A stretch of DNA of 64,000 nt from contig NZ_BMVY01000008.1 in the NCBI RefSeq assembly GCF_014650955.1, forward strand, positions 62,001 through 126,000, read 5' to 3'. Origin of the DNA: Streptomyces tauricus. GTDB taxonomy: Bacteria; Actinomycetota; Actinomycetes; Streptomycetales; Streptomycetaceae. The translations under genes were made by a program, and so were the position numbers. The notes beneath the pieces are model-generated. The model saw only the letters and a list, made by a program, of their open reading frames with translations. It was not told where the DNA came from and searched no databases. Of this stretch, positions 54,288 through 63,858 are shown piece after piece; positions within the stretch are counted from its first letter, which is position 1; each line of letters starts with the position of its first letter.

Positions 54288-55505
54288 ATGGCCGACCGGG
54301 TCACGGTGATCGGCTGTGACGGCTCGCCGCTGACCGACGCGGCGCGCTCGGCTCTCGGCGCCGCCACACTGGTGGCGGGCGCGGCACATCACCTGGCCCT
54401 CCCCGAGGTGCCCACGGCCGCCGAACGCATCCGGCTCGGCAGCGTCACCCTCGCCGCCCGCCGCGTCACCGCCCACCGCGGCACGGCCGTCGTCCTCGCC
54501 GACGGCGACCCCGGCTTCTTCGGAGTCGTACGCACCCTGCGCGCCCCCGAGTTCGGCCTGGAGGTCGAGGTCGTCCCCGCGGTCTCGTCCGTGGCCGCCG
54601 CCTTCGCCCGCGCCGGGATGCCCTGGGACGACGCACAGGTGGTCGTCGCACACCCGCGCACCCTGCGACGCGCGGTGAATGTGTGCCGAGCCCACACCAA
54701 GGTCGCCGTCCTCACCTCACCCGGCGCCGGACCCGCGGAACTCGGACTGCTCCTCGAGGGCGTCCACCGCACCTTCGTCATCTGCGAGGAACTGGGCACC
54801 GAACGCGAGCGCGTCACGATGCTCACCTCCGACAAGGTCGCCGACCACACCTGGCGCGACCCGAACGTCGTCATCGTCATGGGCGGCCCGGTCACCTCCT
54901 CCGAGGGCGGCGGCTGGATCGCAGGGCGCGACCCGGGCACCGGCCCGCGCGGCTGGGCGCTGCCCGACGACGTGTACGGCGACCAGCTCGGCGAGGGCGA
55001 GACCGAGGTCCTGCGGGCCGCCCAACTCGCCCGCCTGGGGCCGCGGATCGGCGACCTCGTCTGGGACATCGGCTCGGGCAGCGGTGCCTTCGCCACCGAG
55101 GCCGCGCGCTGCGGCGCCGCCGTCATCGCCGTCGACCGGGACGCGGACGCCTGTGCCCGCACCATGGCCACCGGCCGCCGCTTCGGCGTCCAGTTCCAGA
55201 TCGCGCACGGCATCGCCCCGTACATCCTGGAGAACCTTCCCGAGCCGGACGTCGTACGCGTCGGGGGCGGCGGTGCGGCGGTGGTCTCCGCCGTCGCCGA
55301 CCGGCGCCCCGAGCGGATCGTCACCCACGCCGCGACCCGCGACGCCGCCGAACTCATCGGGCGGGACCTGTCGGAGCACGGATACCGGGTGGAGTGCGCC
55401 CTGCTGCAGTCCGTCGAGCTGGACACGCGTGTCTGGACGGAGAAGGAGCGGAGTGTGGCGTTCCTCCTCTCGGGAGAGCTGGAACGGCGCCACACGCCGC
55501 GCTGA
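54288..55505 (+). CDS. cobL: Precorrin-6Y C5,15-methyltransferase, decarboxylating (CbiE-CbiT fusion)
   Basis: The product is 405 residues from ATG 54288 after CCAGGAG. The N-terminal CbiE domain (about 1-205) is a tetrapyrrole methylase (VTVIGCDGSPLTD, LADGDPGFFGVVRTL, VPAVSSVAAAFARAGMPWDD). The C-terminal CbiT domain (about 235-400) has the SAM motif LVWDIGSGSGAFATEAARCG. It methylates C5 and C15 and removes the acetate carboxyl in corrin synthesis. The cobT-bluB gene follows after 500 bp. Confidence 0.95.
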   Translation: MADRVTVIGCDGSPLTDAARSALGAATLVAGAAHHLALPEVPTAAERIRLGSVTLAARRVTAHRGTAVVLADGDPGFFGVVRTLRAPEFGLEVEVVPAVSSVAAAFARAGMPWDDAQVVVAHPRTLRRAVNVCRAHTKVAVLTSPGAGPAELGLLLEGVHRTFVICEELGTERERVTMLTSDKVADHTWRDPNVVIVMGGPVTSSEGGGWIAGRDPGTGPRGWALPDDVYGDQLGEGETEVLRAAQLARLGPRIGDLVWDIGSGSGAFATEAARCGAAVIAVDRDADACARTMATGRRFGVQFQIAHGIAPYILENLPEPDVVRVGGGGAAVVSAVADRRPERIVTHAATRDAAELIGRDLSEHGYRVECALLQSVELDTRVWTEKERSVAFLLSGELERRHTPR

Positions 55506-56005
55506 GCGGCTGGCGACGTGTCCGCCGGCGCGTCGCGGCCGGCGCCCGGCGGCCGGAGGCCGGTCGCGCCACCCCCCGCGCCCCCGTGCCTCTGAGGGCG
55601 CCGGTCGGTGCGGTGTGGTGCGGATCGGTGTGGTGCGGGGCGGGGTCACCGCTCGATCGCGTCCTGTGATCCTGTTGTCGTACTGCGCGCGGTAGGCTGG
55701 CCGATCGTTGTACTGCAATCGGGTTGTCCGGTATTTCGCCGGTCAATGCCCGCGAAACGCACCCATTTTGAGGGGCGTGTGGTACGGCAGAACCGGAGGA
55801 CGCGCAAAGTGGCGCAGTCCACAGCGGGCCGTGACGGATCACCCTGTCGCGGTGGCGGGCCGACCGCGACAATGCCAGTTAATGGCTTTGTCGACCGGTC
55901 GTTCGTGCCGCCCGGCCCGTGTGCTCGTTCTCATGACGGGCGGTCGGTGCGCCGCCCCGGACGAGCAGGTCGTAGGAGCACTAAACCGATGGGCGAGGGG
56001 TACGC
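55506..56005 (+). other. 500-bp gap before cobT, possible long leader
   Basis: The first 170 bp are GC-rich. From about 55680 composition drops to near AT-balanced, with CGTTGTACTGCAATCGGG and GCCAGTTAATGGC segments. The short frames here have no convincing ribosome site. A cobalamin riboswitch was looked for and its conserved B12 box was not found. Confidence 0.4.
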
Positions 56006-59000
56006 ATGACCGACACCGGCCAGGTCCCGGGCGAGGGACTGCCGGAGAACGCAGGCATGGTGGAGCAGCCGGGCGTCCCCGCCCCCGGTGCGTACACCTA
56101 CCTCTCCGAGCCCACCGCCGAAGACGAAGACCTGTTGCTGCTGCCGGGCGCCCAGGGTGCGTGGGGCAACGAGGTGGCCCCACCGGTTCCGGTGCCGGTC
56201 GTCGAGGCCGTCCACGAGCCAGGACCGCACGAGACGTCGGGCCGTGACAGCGGTTCGGTCGACCTCAGCGCCGTCCGGATGTCGTCCTCCGCGCCGCAGC
56301 CGCCCGTCGCCCGTCGCCCGCTGCACCTCGGCCCGCCGACCCCGGACGGTGCCGGCAGCCCGGTGCGTTCGCTCGCCGACCGCGGTCCTGCGGGGGCCCC
56401 GGGCACCCCGTTCCCCGTACGGCAGACCGGCCCGGCCCCGTCCGGTCCCGAGTACCTCGACGCGCCGCGTGACGAGATCGCGTTGCAGGGCGCGTCTCCG
56501 TGGGGCGCCCGGGCCCAGGTCCAGGTCGCGCCTCCGGTGGCACAGGTCGTTCCCGAGGGGACGCCTGCAGAAACGGTCTTCCCGGAGGGTGCGGGGGCGT
56601 ACGCGGGCGCTCCGGTGACCGCGGGGGGTACGGCGGTCGCGCAGGCGCCCGACGCGCAGGCGTCGGAGGTGCATGCGCCCGGCGTGGGGGCCGGGCCGTC
56701 GCTCGCCGAGAGCCCGGAGGCTGCCGCTCCGTTGGAGCAGGCGGCAGGGGTTCCGCAGACGCACGCGCAGGTACAGGCGCAGGTGCAGGCGCAGGCACAG
56801 GACGTTTCGGGTGCTGACCCGGATCCTGAGGCAGTGCCCGCGCCGGCAGTCGTGGAGCAGGCCGAGAGCGTGGTGGACCCGGCTCAGGCCGTGGTGGACC
56901 CGGCGGTGGCCGCCGTGGAGGCCACGGAGGGCGCGCAGGTTCCCGGGCAGGTGCCCGGGCAGGCTCACGAGGAGGCTCCCCAGGAGGCGTACGTTCCTCC
57001 GCAGCCGGAACCGGTTCAGGCCCAGGCCCCGTCCGCTGATCAGCCGCAGCCGCAGTCGGCCGAGATCGCCCAGCCCGCGGAGGCCGTCCAGGTCCCGGAT
57101 GCCGTCCAGGTTCCGGAACCGGTCATGGTCCAGGACTACGCGCAGGCCCCTCAGCTCGCCGACGGTTCGCTGTTCCCGCAGGCTCCGGAAGGGGGCCACG
57201 GCCCCGAGTACGCCCAGGCGCTCCCGGAGTTCGCGCACGCCCCTCAGCCGGCGTCCTTCCCGGACGCGCCCGCCGCCGTCCACTTCGCCGGCCCGGACGA
57301 GGCCGGACAGTACGCCGCCGTGGCGCCCGAACCCTCCCAGGTCCAGCCGGTCGAAGACGCGGCACAGCAGCCCGTGTACGAGGGTCAGGTCCCGCCGCCC
57401 GTCCACCCGCTGGAACCGCAGACTCAGGACACGGCAGCCCCCTTCGCCGAGGCCGGACCGCACACCGGCTTCCAGGAGCCGCAGCCGCAGTCGATGCAGG
57501 CCGAGCCCGTCGTCGTCGCGGAGGCCGGCCAGTTCCAGGAGGCCGCCGAGGCCCCGCACTTCGCCGCGCCTGCCGAACCCGGTGCGCCGGTGGAGGTCGC
57601 GGAGGGCGCCGACCCGAGCGCCGGTGCTCCCGCCGCGCCACAGCCCGACGCCACCGCACACGCCGAGGCGGCCCAGCCCCAGGACGAGTTCCATGCGGCT
57701 GAGCAGCCTGCCGGACAAGCCGCAGAGACCGACCAGGTCGGACAGATCAACCAGGTCGGACAGGTTGATCAGACCGATCAGGTCGGACAGTTCGTGCCGG
57801 TCGAGGGCGCGGTCCCGTCCGTCCCGTACCTCGCTCCCACCCCGCCGCACGGCATGACCGTGCAGCCCGTCGCGGAGGAGCGGGTGGAGCAGCCCGCCGA
57901 AGGCACGGCGACCCCGGCCGCGGCTCCGGTCGAGCAGCCCGCGCCGGAGCCCGTACCCGAATCCGTACCCGAACAGGCCCTCGCATCGGTACCGGCCGCG
58001 GAGACCGACATCGACCCGGCCCCCGACTCCGACCCCGACCTCGATCCCGACGAGGAGCCGATCCTCGTACTGCCGGCCCCCCGGGAGGCCGAGCCGGTCC
58101 CCGAGGCCGGGACGCTTCCCGCACCGGCGGCTCCCGTCGAGGCCGGAGCCGAGGCCGGGGCCGAGTCCGAGGACGACAGCCCGGAGCCCGTAGTCGCACA
58201 GCAGGCGGAAGACCTGGACACCCGGGCCGCCGACCAGGAAGAGAGCACGGCCGCCGTGGCCCAGACACATGAGTCCACCGGCCCGGCCGCGCCCGGCTAC
58301 GACGACGCCGAGCGCGAGGCCGTCCTGCGTGTGATGCGCGAGCGCCGCGACATCCGCAACGGCTTCCGCAGCGACCCCATCCCGCACGACGTGCTGCTCC
58401 GCGTCCTGGAGGCGGCCCACACGGCGCCGTCCGTCGGCCACTCGCAGCCCTGGGACTTCGTCGTCATCCGCTCCGCCGAGACCCGGCGTTCGATGCACGA
58501 ACTGGCCGCGCGCCAGCGGGAGGCGTACGCCAAGTCGCTTCCCAAGGGCCGAGCGAAGCAGTTCAAGGAACTGAAGATCGAGGCGATCCTCGACACCCCG
58601 GTGAACATCGTCGTCACCGCCGACCCGACCCGCGGCGGCCGTCACACGCTGGGCCGCCACACCCAGCCGCAGATGGCCCCGTACTCCTCGGCGCTCGCCG
58701 TGGAGAACCTGTGGCTCGCGGCCCGTGCCGAGGGCCTGGGCGTGGGCTGGGTCAGCTTCTTCGACGAGCGCGAGATGGTCCGGGGTCTCGGCCTGCCCGA
58801 GCACCTGGAGGTCGTCGCCTACCTCTGTGTCGGCTACGTCGACGAGTTCCCGGACGAGCCCGAGCTGATGCAGTCGGGCTGGTCCAAGCGCCGCCCGCTG
58901 TCCTGGGTCGTCCACGAGGAGACGTACGGCCGTCGCGCGCTGCCCGGCGAGGAGCCGCACGACCTGCTCGCCGAGACGATCACCAACATCCGGCCGCTGG

Positions 59001-60013
59001 ACGCCAAGGCGCTCGGCGAGGCCTGGGAGCGCCAGAAGCGCATGACCAAGCCGGCCGGTGCCCTCGGCATGCTGGAGATCATCTCCGCGCAGCTCTCCGG
59101 CCTGTCCCGGATGTGCCCGCCGCCGATCCCGGAACCGGCCGCCGTCGCGATCTTCGCGGGCGACCACGGCGTACACGCCCAGGGCGTCACCCCGTGGCCG
59201 CAGGAGGTCACGGGCCAGATGGTGGCCAACATCCTCGGCGGCGGCGCGGTCTGCAACGCCTTCGCCGCCCAGGTCGGCGCCGAGGTCTGCGTCGTCGACG
59301 TGGGTGTGGCCTCCGACCTGCCCGCGACCCCGGGCCTGCTGCCGCGCAAGGTCCGGGCGGGCACCGCCGACATGACGACCGGTCCCGCGCTGACCCGCGA
59401 GGAGGTCAGGTCGGCCATCGAGGTGGGCATCGAGACCGCCCGCGACCTGGTGGCGGCCGGGAACAAGGCGCTGATCACCGGTGAGATGGGCATCGCCAAC
59501 ACCACGGCGTCGGCCGCCCTGATCTCCGTCTACACCGGCAGCGACCCTGCCGAGGTCACGGGCCGAGGTACCGGCATCAACGACGAGACCCTGGCGCGCA
59601 AGACCGACGTGGTACGCCGCGCCCTGGAACTCCACCAGCCGGACCCGGCCGACCCGATCGGCGTCCTGGCGGCCATCGGCGGCCTGGAGCACGCCGCGAT
59701 GGTGGGCCTCCTCCTGGGCGGCGCGTCCCTCCGCACCCCGGTGATCCTCGACGGCGTCAGCGCGGGAGCCGCAGCACTGGTCGCCCGCGCTATCGCCCCC
59801 GAGGTCCTCGCGGCCTGCATCGCCGGCCACCGCAGCGCCGAGCCCGGCCATGTGGCCGCACTCAACAAGCTGGGCCTGCGCCCCCTGGTCGACCTCGACC
59901 TCCGCCTCGGCGAGGGCACCGGCGCCCTCCTGGCCCTCCCGGTCGTCCAGAGCGCGGCCAGGGCGATGCACGAGGTGGCGACGTTCGACTCGGCAGGCGT
60001 AACCGAGAAGTAG
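56006..60013 (+). CDS. cobT: Nicotinate-nucleotide:DMB phosphoribosyltransferase with fused BluB-like domain and long disordered N-terminus
   Basis: The product is 1335 residues from ATG 56006 after GGGCGAGGGG. Residues 1 to about 765 are Pro/Gln/Ala/Glu/Val-rich and predicted disordered. Residues about 770-975 are a BluB-like nitroreductase fold (RVMRERRDIRNGFRSDPIPH, SVGHSQPWDFVVIRS, RHTQPQMAPYSSALAVENLW), which makes 5,6-dimethylbenzimidazole from FMN. Residues about 980-1330 are CobT (IFAGDHGVHAQGVTPWPQEV, GEMGIANTTASAALI, and catalytic Glu near 1301 in RLGEGTGALLAL), which activates DMB as alpha-ribazole phosphate. The fusion joins two successive steps of the lower-ligand pathway. Confidence 0.9.
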   Translation: MTDTGQVPGEGLPENAGMVEQPGVPAPGAYTYLSEPTAEDEDLLLLPGAQGAWGNEVAPPVPVPVVEAVHEPGPHETSGRDSGSVDLSAVRMSSSAPQPPVARRPLHLGPPTPDGAGSPVRSLADRGPAGAPGTPFPVRQTGPAPSGPEYLDAPRDEIALQGASPWGARAQVQVAPPVAQVVPEGTPAETVFPEGAGAYAGAPVTAGGTAVAQAPDAQASEVHAPGVGAGPSLAESPEAAAPLEQAAGVPQTHAQVQAQVQAQAQDVSGADPDPEAVPAPAVVEQAESVVDPAQAVVDPAVAAVEATEGAQVPGQVPGQAHEEAPQEAYVPPQPEPVQAQAPSADQPQPQSAEIAQPAEAVQVPDAVQVPEPVMVQDYAQAPQLADGSLFPQAPEGGHGPEYAQALPEFAHAPQPASFPDAPAAVHFAGPDEAGQYAAVAPEPSQVQPVEDAAQQPVYEGQVPPPVHPLEPQTQDTAAPFAEAGPHTGFQEPQPQSMQAEPVVVAEAGQFQEAAEAPHFAAPAEPGAPVEVAEGADPSAGAPAAPQPDATAHAEAAQPQDEFHAAEQPAGQAAETDQVGQINQVGQVDQTDQVGQFVPVEGAVPSVPYLAPTPPHGMTVQPVAEERVEQPAEGTATPAAAPVEQPAPEPVPESVPEQALASVPAAETDIDPAPDSDPDLDPDEEPILVLPAPREAEPVPEAGTLPAPAAPVEAGAEAGAESEDDSPEPVVAQQAEDLDTRAADQEESTAAVAQTHESTGPAAPGYDDAEREAVLRVMRERRDIRNGFRSDPIPHDVLLRVLEAAHTAPSVGHSQPWDFVVIRSAETRRSMHELAARQREAYAKSLPKGRAKQFKELKIEAILDTPVNIVVTADPTRGGRHTLGRHTQPQMAPYSSALAVENLWLAARAEGLGVGWVSFFDEREMVRGLGLPEHLEVVAYLCVGYVDEFPDEPELMQSGWSKRRPLSWVVHEETYGRRALPGEEPHDLLAETITNIRPLDAKALGEAWERQKRMTKPAGALGMLEIISAQLSGLSRMCPPPIPEPAAVAIFAGDHGVHAQGVTPWPQEVTGQMVANILGGGAVCNAFAAQVGAEVCVVDVGVASDLPATPGLLPRKVRAGTADMTTGPALTREEVRSAIEVGIETARDLVAAGNKALITGEMGIANTTASAALISVYTGSDPAEVTGRGTGINDETLARKTDVVRRALELHQPDPADPIGVLAAIGGLEHAAMVGLLLGGASLRTPVILDGVSAGAAALVARAIAPEVLAACIAGHRSAEPGHVAALNKLGLRPLVDLDLRLGEGTGALLALPVVQSAARAMHEVATFDSAGVTEK

Positions 60014-60180
60014 CGCGGGGGTCCAGGGGAGGAGCCCCGGTTTCGGGAAGGGGCGGGGTCGGGGAAAGAACCCCCACCCACCCCGACCCCCACCACCCCG
60101 CCCCATAAAATCCGCACGTCAGGCCCGCTCCACCGCCGCAGCGCGCCCCCCGCACCACCCGCATGAGGAGCCGCACCTCC

Positions 60181-61449
60181 ATGGCCGAAAACCCCGCCTA
60201 CCCCGTAGGCCTCCGCCTCGCCGGCCGCCGTGTCGTGGTCCTCGGCGGCGGCCAGGTCGCCCAGCGCCGCCTCCCGGCCCTCATCGCGGCGGGCGCGGAC
60301 ATCCAGCTCGTGTCCCCGTCCGCGACCCCGTCGGTCGAGGCCATGGCGGACGCGGGCGAACTGACCTGGACGAGGCGCCGGTACGAGTCGGGCGACCTCG
60401 CGGAGTCCTGGTACGTCCTGATCGCCACGCCTGACTCCGCGGCGAACGCCGAGGCCTCCGCGGAGGCGGAGGCCCGCCGTGTGTGGTGCGTCCGCGCGGA
60501 CGACGCCGACGAGGCCACCGCCTGGACCCCGGCGACGGGCCACAGCGAGGGCGTCACGGTGGCGGTTCTGACCACGGACGTCAAGGGCCGCGATCCCCGC
60601 CACACCGCGGCCATCCGCGACGCGGTGGTCGAGGGGCTGCGCGACGGCACCCTCGTGGCACGCCACCACCGCACCCGCACGCCCGGCGTCTCCCTGGTCG
60701 GCGGCGGCCCCGGCGACCCGGACCTGATCACGGTCCGCGGCCGGCGGCTCCTCGCCGAGGCGGACGTGGTCATCGCCGACCGCCTGGGCCCGCGCGACCT
60801 GCTCGCCGAACTCCCGCCGCACGTCGAGGTGATCGACGCGGCGAAGATCCCGTACGGGCGCTTCATGGCCCAGGAGGCCATCAACAACGCGCTCATCGAG
60901 CACGCCCTGCAGGGCAAGGCGGTGGTCCGGCTCAAGGGCGGCGACCCCTTCGTCTTCGGCCGCGGCATGGAGGAGGCGCAGGCGCTGGCCGAGGCGGGCA
61001 TCTCCTGCACGGTCGTCCCTGGCATCTCCAGCTCCATCTCCGTCCCGGGCGCGGCGGGCATCCCGGTCACGCACCGCGGGGTCGCCCACGAGTTCACCGT
61101 CGTGAGCGGTCATGTGGCCCCCGACGACGAACGCTCCCTCGTCGACTGGGCGGCGCTGGCCAAGCTCCGCGGCACCCTGGTCGTCCTGATGGGCGTGGAC
61201 AAGATCGGCGCCATCGCCCGTGCCCTCATCGAGAACGGCAAGGCGCCCGGCACCCCCGTGGCGCTCGTCCAGGAGGGCACGACCGCGGCGCAGCGCCGTG
61301 TCGACGCGACCCTGGCCACGGTCGGCGAGACCGTCCGGGCCGAGGAGGTACGGCCGCCGGCGGTCATCGTCATCGGGGAGGTCGTGACCGTGGGGGCGGA
61401 CGGCTCGTTCGAGACGTCCGACGGGACCTCCGACCCGACATCTGAGTAA
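60181..61449 (+). CDS. cysG: CysG-like siroheme synthase / uroporphyrinogen-III methyltransferase fusion
   Basis: ATG 60181 after GAGGAG gives 422 residues; ATG 60163 is an alternative. The N-terminal precorrin-2 dehydrogenase domain (about 1-165) has RRVVVLGGGQVAQRRLPALI and VRADDADEATAWTPA. The C-terminal SUMT domain (about 172-410) has SLVGGGPGDPDLITVRGRRL, DAAKIPYGRFMAQEAINNAL, RLKGGDPFVFGRGMEEAQAL and VPGISSSISVPGAAGIPVTH. It makes precorrin-2 and sirohydrochlorin/siroheme, feeding both cobamide and sulfite/nitrite reductase cofactors. It follows cobT by 167 bp. Confidence 0.93.
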   Translation: MAENPAYPVGLRLAGRRVVVLGGGQVAQRRLPALIAAGADIQLVSPSATPSVEAMADAGELTWTRRRYESGDLAESWYVLIATPDSAANAEASAEAEARRVWCVRADDADEATAWTPATGHSEGVTVAVLTTDVKGRDPRHTAAIRDAVVEGLRDGTLVARHHRTRTPGVSLVGGGPGDPDLITVRGRRLLAEADVVIADRLGPRDLLAELPPHVEVIDAAKIPYGRFMAQEAINNALIEHALQGKAVVRLKGGDPFVFGRGMEEAQALAEAGISCTVVPGISSSISVPGAAGIPVTHRGVAHEFTVVSGHVAPDDERSLVDWAALAKLRGTLVVLMGVDKIGAIARALIENGKAPGTPVALVQEGTTAAQRRVDATLATVGETVRAEEVRPPAVIVIGEVVTVGADGSFETSDGTSDPTSE

Positions 61450-61513
61450 CCCCGGGTAACACAACCCGTTCCAAGCCGTTGGCACCGCACCCAGGACAAG
61501 GCAGTATCACCCT

Positions 61514-62332
61514 GTGGCCGATCTCATCACCGTTGAGGACCCAGCCGACCCGCGCCTGCGTGACTACACAGGCCTGACCGACGTGGAGCTGCGCCGCAAG
61601 CGCGAACCGGCCGAGGGCCTGTTCATCGCCGAGGGCGAGAAGGTCATCAGACGGGCCAAGGACGCCGGTTACGAGATGCGCTCGATGCTGCTGTCCGCCA
61701 AGTGGGTCGACGTCATGCGCGACGTCATCGACGAACTCCCGGCCCCGGTCTACGCGGTCAGCCCCGACCTCGCCGAACAGGTCACCGGGTACCACGTGCA
61801 CCGCGGCGCGCTCGCCTCGATGCAGCGCAAACCGCTGCCGACCCCCGACGACCTGCTCCGCACGGCCCGCCGGGTCGTCGTCATGGAGTCGGTCAACGAC
61901 CACACCAACATCGGCGCGATCTTCCGCTCGGCCGCGGCCCTGGGCATGGACGCGGTCCTGCTCTCGCCGGACTGCGCGGACCCGCTGTACCGGCGTTCGG
62001 TGAAGGTCTCCATGGGCGCCGTCTTCGCCGTGCCGTACGCACGCCTGGACTCCTGGCCCAAGGGGCTCGACTCGGTCAGGGAGGCGGGCTTCGGCCTCCT
62101 CGCGCTCACCCCGGACGAGAAGGCCAAGACCCTCGACGAGGTGGCCCCGCACCGCATGGACCGGGTCGCCCTGATGCTGGGCGCGGAGGGCGACGGCCTG
62201 TCCACCCAGGCCCTGGTGGCGGCGGACGAATGGGTCCGCATCCCCATGGCCCACGGAGTCGACTCCCTGAACGTGGGAGCGGCAGCGGCGGTCGCGTTCT
62301 ACGCGGTGGCAACAGGCAGACCCACCCTGTAA
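61514..62332 (+). CDS. SpoU/TrmH-family RNA 2'-O-methyltransferase
   Basis: GTG 61514 gives 272 residues. SPOUT knot motifs: VNDHTNIGAIFRSAAALGMD (motif 1), LMLGAEGDGLSTQALVAADE (motif 2) and RIPMAHGVDSLNVGAAAAVA (motif 3). The N-terminal RRKREPAEGLFIAEGEKVIR substrate-binding part resembles TsnR/rRNA methylases. It methylates a ribose in tRNA or rRNA; the site is not clear from sequence. Confidence 0.92.
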   Translation: MADLITVEDPADPRLRDYTGLTDVELRRKREPAEGLFIAEGEKVIRRAKDAGYEMRSMLLSAKWVDVMRDVIDELPAPVYAVSPDLAEQVTGYHVHRGALASMQRKPLPTPDDLLRTARRVVVMESVNDHTNIGAIFRSAAALGMDAVLLSPDCADPLYRRSVKVSMGAVFAVPYARLDSWPKGLDSVREAGFGLLALTPDEKAKTLDEVAPHRMDRVALMLGAEGDGLSTQALVAADEWVRIPMAHGVDSLNVGAAAAVAFYAVATGRPTL

Positions 62333-62362
62333 AGAACCCCAGCGACCGGCCGGGCCCCGCCA

Positions 62363-62468
62363 GGGGCGCGAGGAACGGTGCGACAAGCCACAACGCCCCC
62401 GCACCCGGGCGCCCAATGCAAGCAAGCCGCTCGGCCAAGCCCCCCTCAAGGGGCGCGGGGAACTGCGC
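62363..62468. repeat. Two GC-rich repeats
   Basis: GGGGCGCGAGGAACGGTGC (62363) and GGGGCGCGGGGAACTGCGC (62450) lie between the SpoU gene and the converging kinase, as at other gene ends in the window. Confidence 0.75.
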
Positions 62469-62505
62469 GGCCAGCCACAGCGCACCCGCACCCGGCAGCC
62501 AACCT

Positions 62506-63858
62506 CTACCCGCCCACCCCAACCCCGCCCGGCCGATAAGCCTGCTCCTGCCGCACATCCGCACCGGAGCCCGAACGCTCAAGCCCCCGAGCAGGCCCCT
62601 GACACCCCTGCGCCGCCGCGATCGCCAGCGCCACGAGCAACGTCACCACCACGAACACGAACAGCCGCTGCCGCAACAGCCGGGGATTCGCGGGCCGCCG
62701 CCCCGTCCCGGTGGTGCGAGGCCCGGTCCGCGGCCCGGTCCGAGGCCCGCCCCGCCCCGCACCACTCCGCGGCGCCCCGGTCCAACCCCCGGACTGCCCG
62801 GCACGGCTGCCCGACCGAGCCCCGGACCGCGACGAGGATCCCTTGCCGCCGCCGACACCCCCGCCACCGCTGCCGCCGGCACCCCCGCGGCCACCCCCAC
62901 GCGGCGCGGAAGTCCCCTGCGTACGCCGCTGAGTGCGCTGCTCCGGATAGTCGTAGTCGTCGGCGAGCCGCCCCGTGGGCCGGTCGGCCTCCGCCGCACG
63001 GGGAGCGGGCGGCCGGGCCTCGCCCATGCCCTGCGCCTCCCGCGCCGCGATCTCCTTGAGCCGCAACGACAACTGCAGTGTGCTGGGCCGCTCCTCGGGA
63101 TCCTTCGCCAGACAGGCGCGTACGAGAGGGGCCAGCGCGTCGGGCACACCGTGCAGGTGCGGCTCCTCGTGCACCACCCGGTAGAGCATCACTTCGGAAC
63201 TGCCGTGCCCGAAGGGCGAGTCCTGCGTCGCGGCGTACGCCAGCGTCGCGCCGAGCGCGAAGACATCCGTGGCCGGCGTGACCGCGGCACCCCGCACCTG
63301 CTCCGGCGCGAGGAAGCCGGGCGACCCCACGGCCGTACCCACGTGCGTGAGCGTGCTCGCGCCGGTCGCCCAGGCGATACCGAAGTCGATGATGCGTGGC
63401 CCCTTCGGGGACAGCAGGATGTTCGACGGCTTGAGGTCCCGGTGCACGACGCCGGCCTCGTGCACGGCGAGGAGCCCCTCGGAGAGCGCCGCGCCGACGG
63501 ACGCGACCTCGGACGCGAAGAGCGGCCCGTCCTCGGCGACCTTGTCGTGCAGCGAGGGCCCGGGGACGTACTGCGTCGCGAACCAGGGCCGTTCGGCCTC
63601 CAGATCCGCGGCGACGAGCCGCGCGGTGCACCCGCCCCTGATCCGCCGCGCCGCCGACACCTCGCGGGCGAAGCGCGACCTGAACTCCTGGTCCTCCGCG
63701 AGGTCGGGCCGGATCACCTTCAGCGCGACCCGCTGGCCACGCCGGTCGGAGCCCAGATAGACAACGCCCATCCCGCCCGCGCCGAGCCGTCGGTGAAGCC
63801 TGAACGAGCCGACGACACGCGGGTCCTCGCGCCTCAGGCGCATCATCGCCATGTCCAT
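62506..63858 (-). CDS. Membrane-anchored Ser/Thr protein kinase
   Basis: ATG 63858 gives 450 residues; ATG 63852 fits the GGGGATGG site as well. The Hanks kinase domain covers about 20-275: RRLGAGGMGVVYLGSDRRGQ, VALKVIRPDL, VVHRDLKPSNILLSPKGPRI, IDFGIAWATG, VGSPGFLAPEQVRG. A basic Gly/Arg/Pro linker (about 290-405) leads to one membrane helix (LFVFVVVTLLVALAIAAA) and a short external tail. There is no external sensor domain, unlike the kinase at 21167. Targets unknown. Confidence 0.93.
   Translation of the reverse strand: MDMAMMRLRREDPRVVGSFRLHRRLGAGGMGVVYLGSDRRGQRVALKVIRPDLAEDQEFRSRFAREVSAARRIRGGCTARLVAADLEAERPWFATQYVPGPSLHDKVAEDGPLFASEVASVGAALSEGLLAVHEAGVVHRDLKPSNILLSPKGPRIIDFGIAWATGASTLTHVGTAVGSPGFLAPEQVRGAAVTPATDVFALGATLAYAATQDSPFGHGSSEVMLYRVVHEEPHLHGVPDALAPLVRACLAKDPEERPSTLQLSLRLKEIAAREAQGMGEARPPAPRAAEADRPTGRLADDYDYPEQRTQRRTQGTSAPRGGGRGGAGGSGGGGVGGGKGSSSRSGARSGSRAGQSGGWTGAPRSGAGRGGPRTGPRTGPRTTGTGRRPANPRLLRQRLFVFVVVTLLVALAIAAAQGCQGPARGLERSGSGADVRQEQAYRPGGVGVGG

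Noticed and set aside
55506-56005. Cobalamin riboswitch before cobT
   Set aside because: The conserved B12 box and its partner stems were looked for and not found.
55931-60106. 1391-residue open frame on the minus strand
   Set aside because: It is the mirror of cobT; long antisense frames are normal at this GC content, and it has no ribosome site or family motifs.
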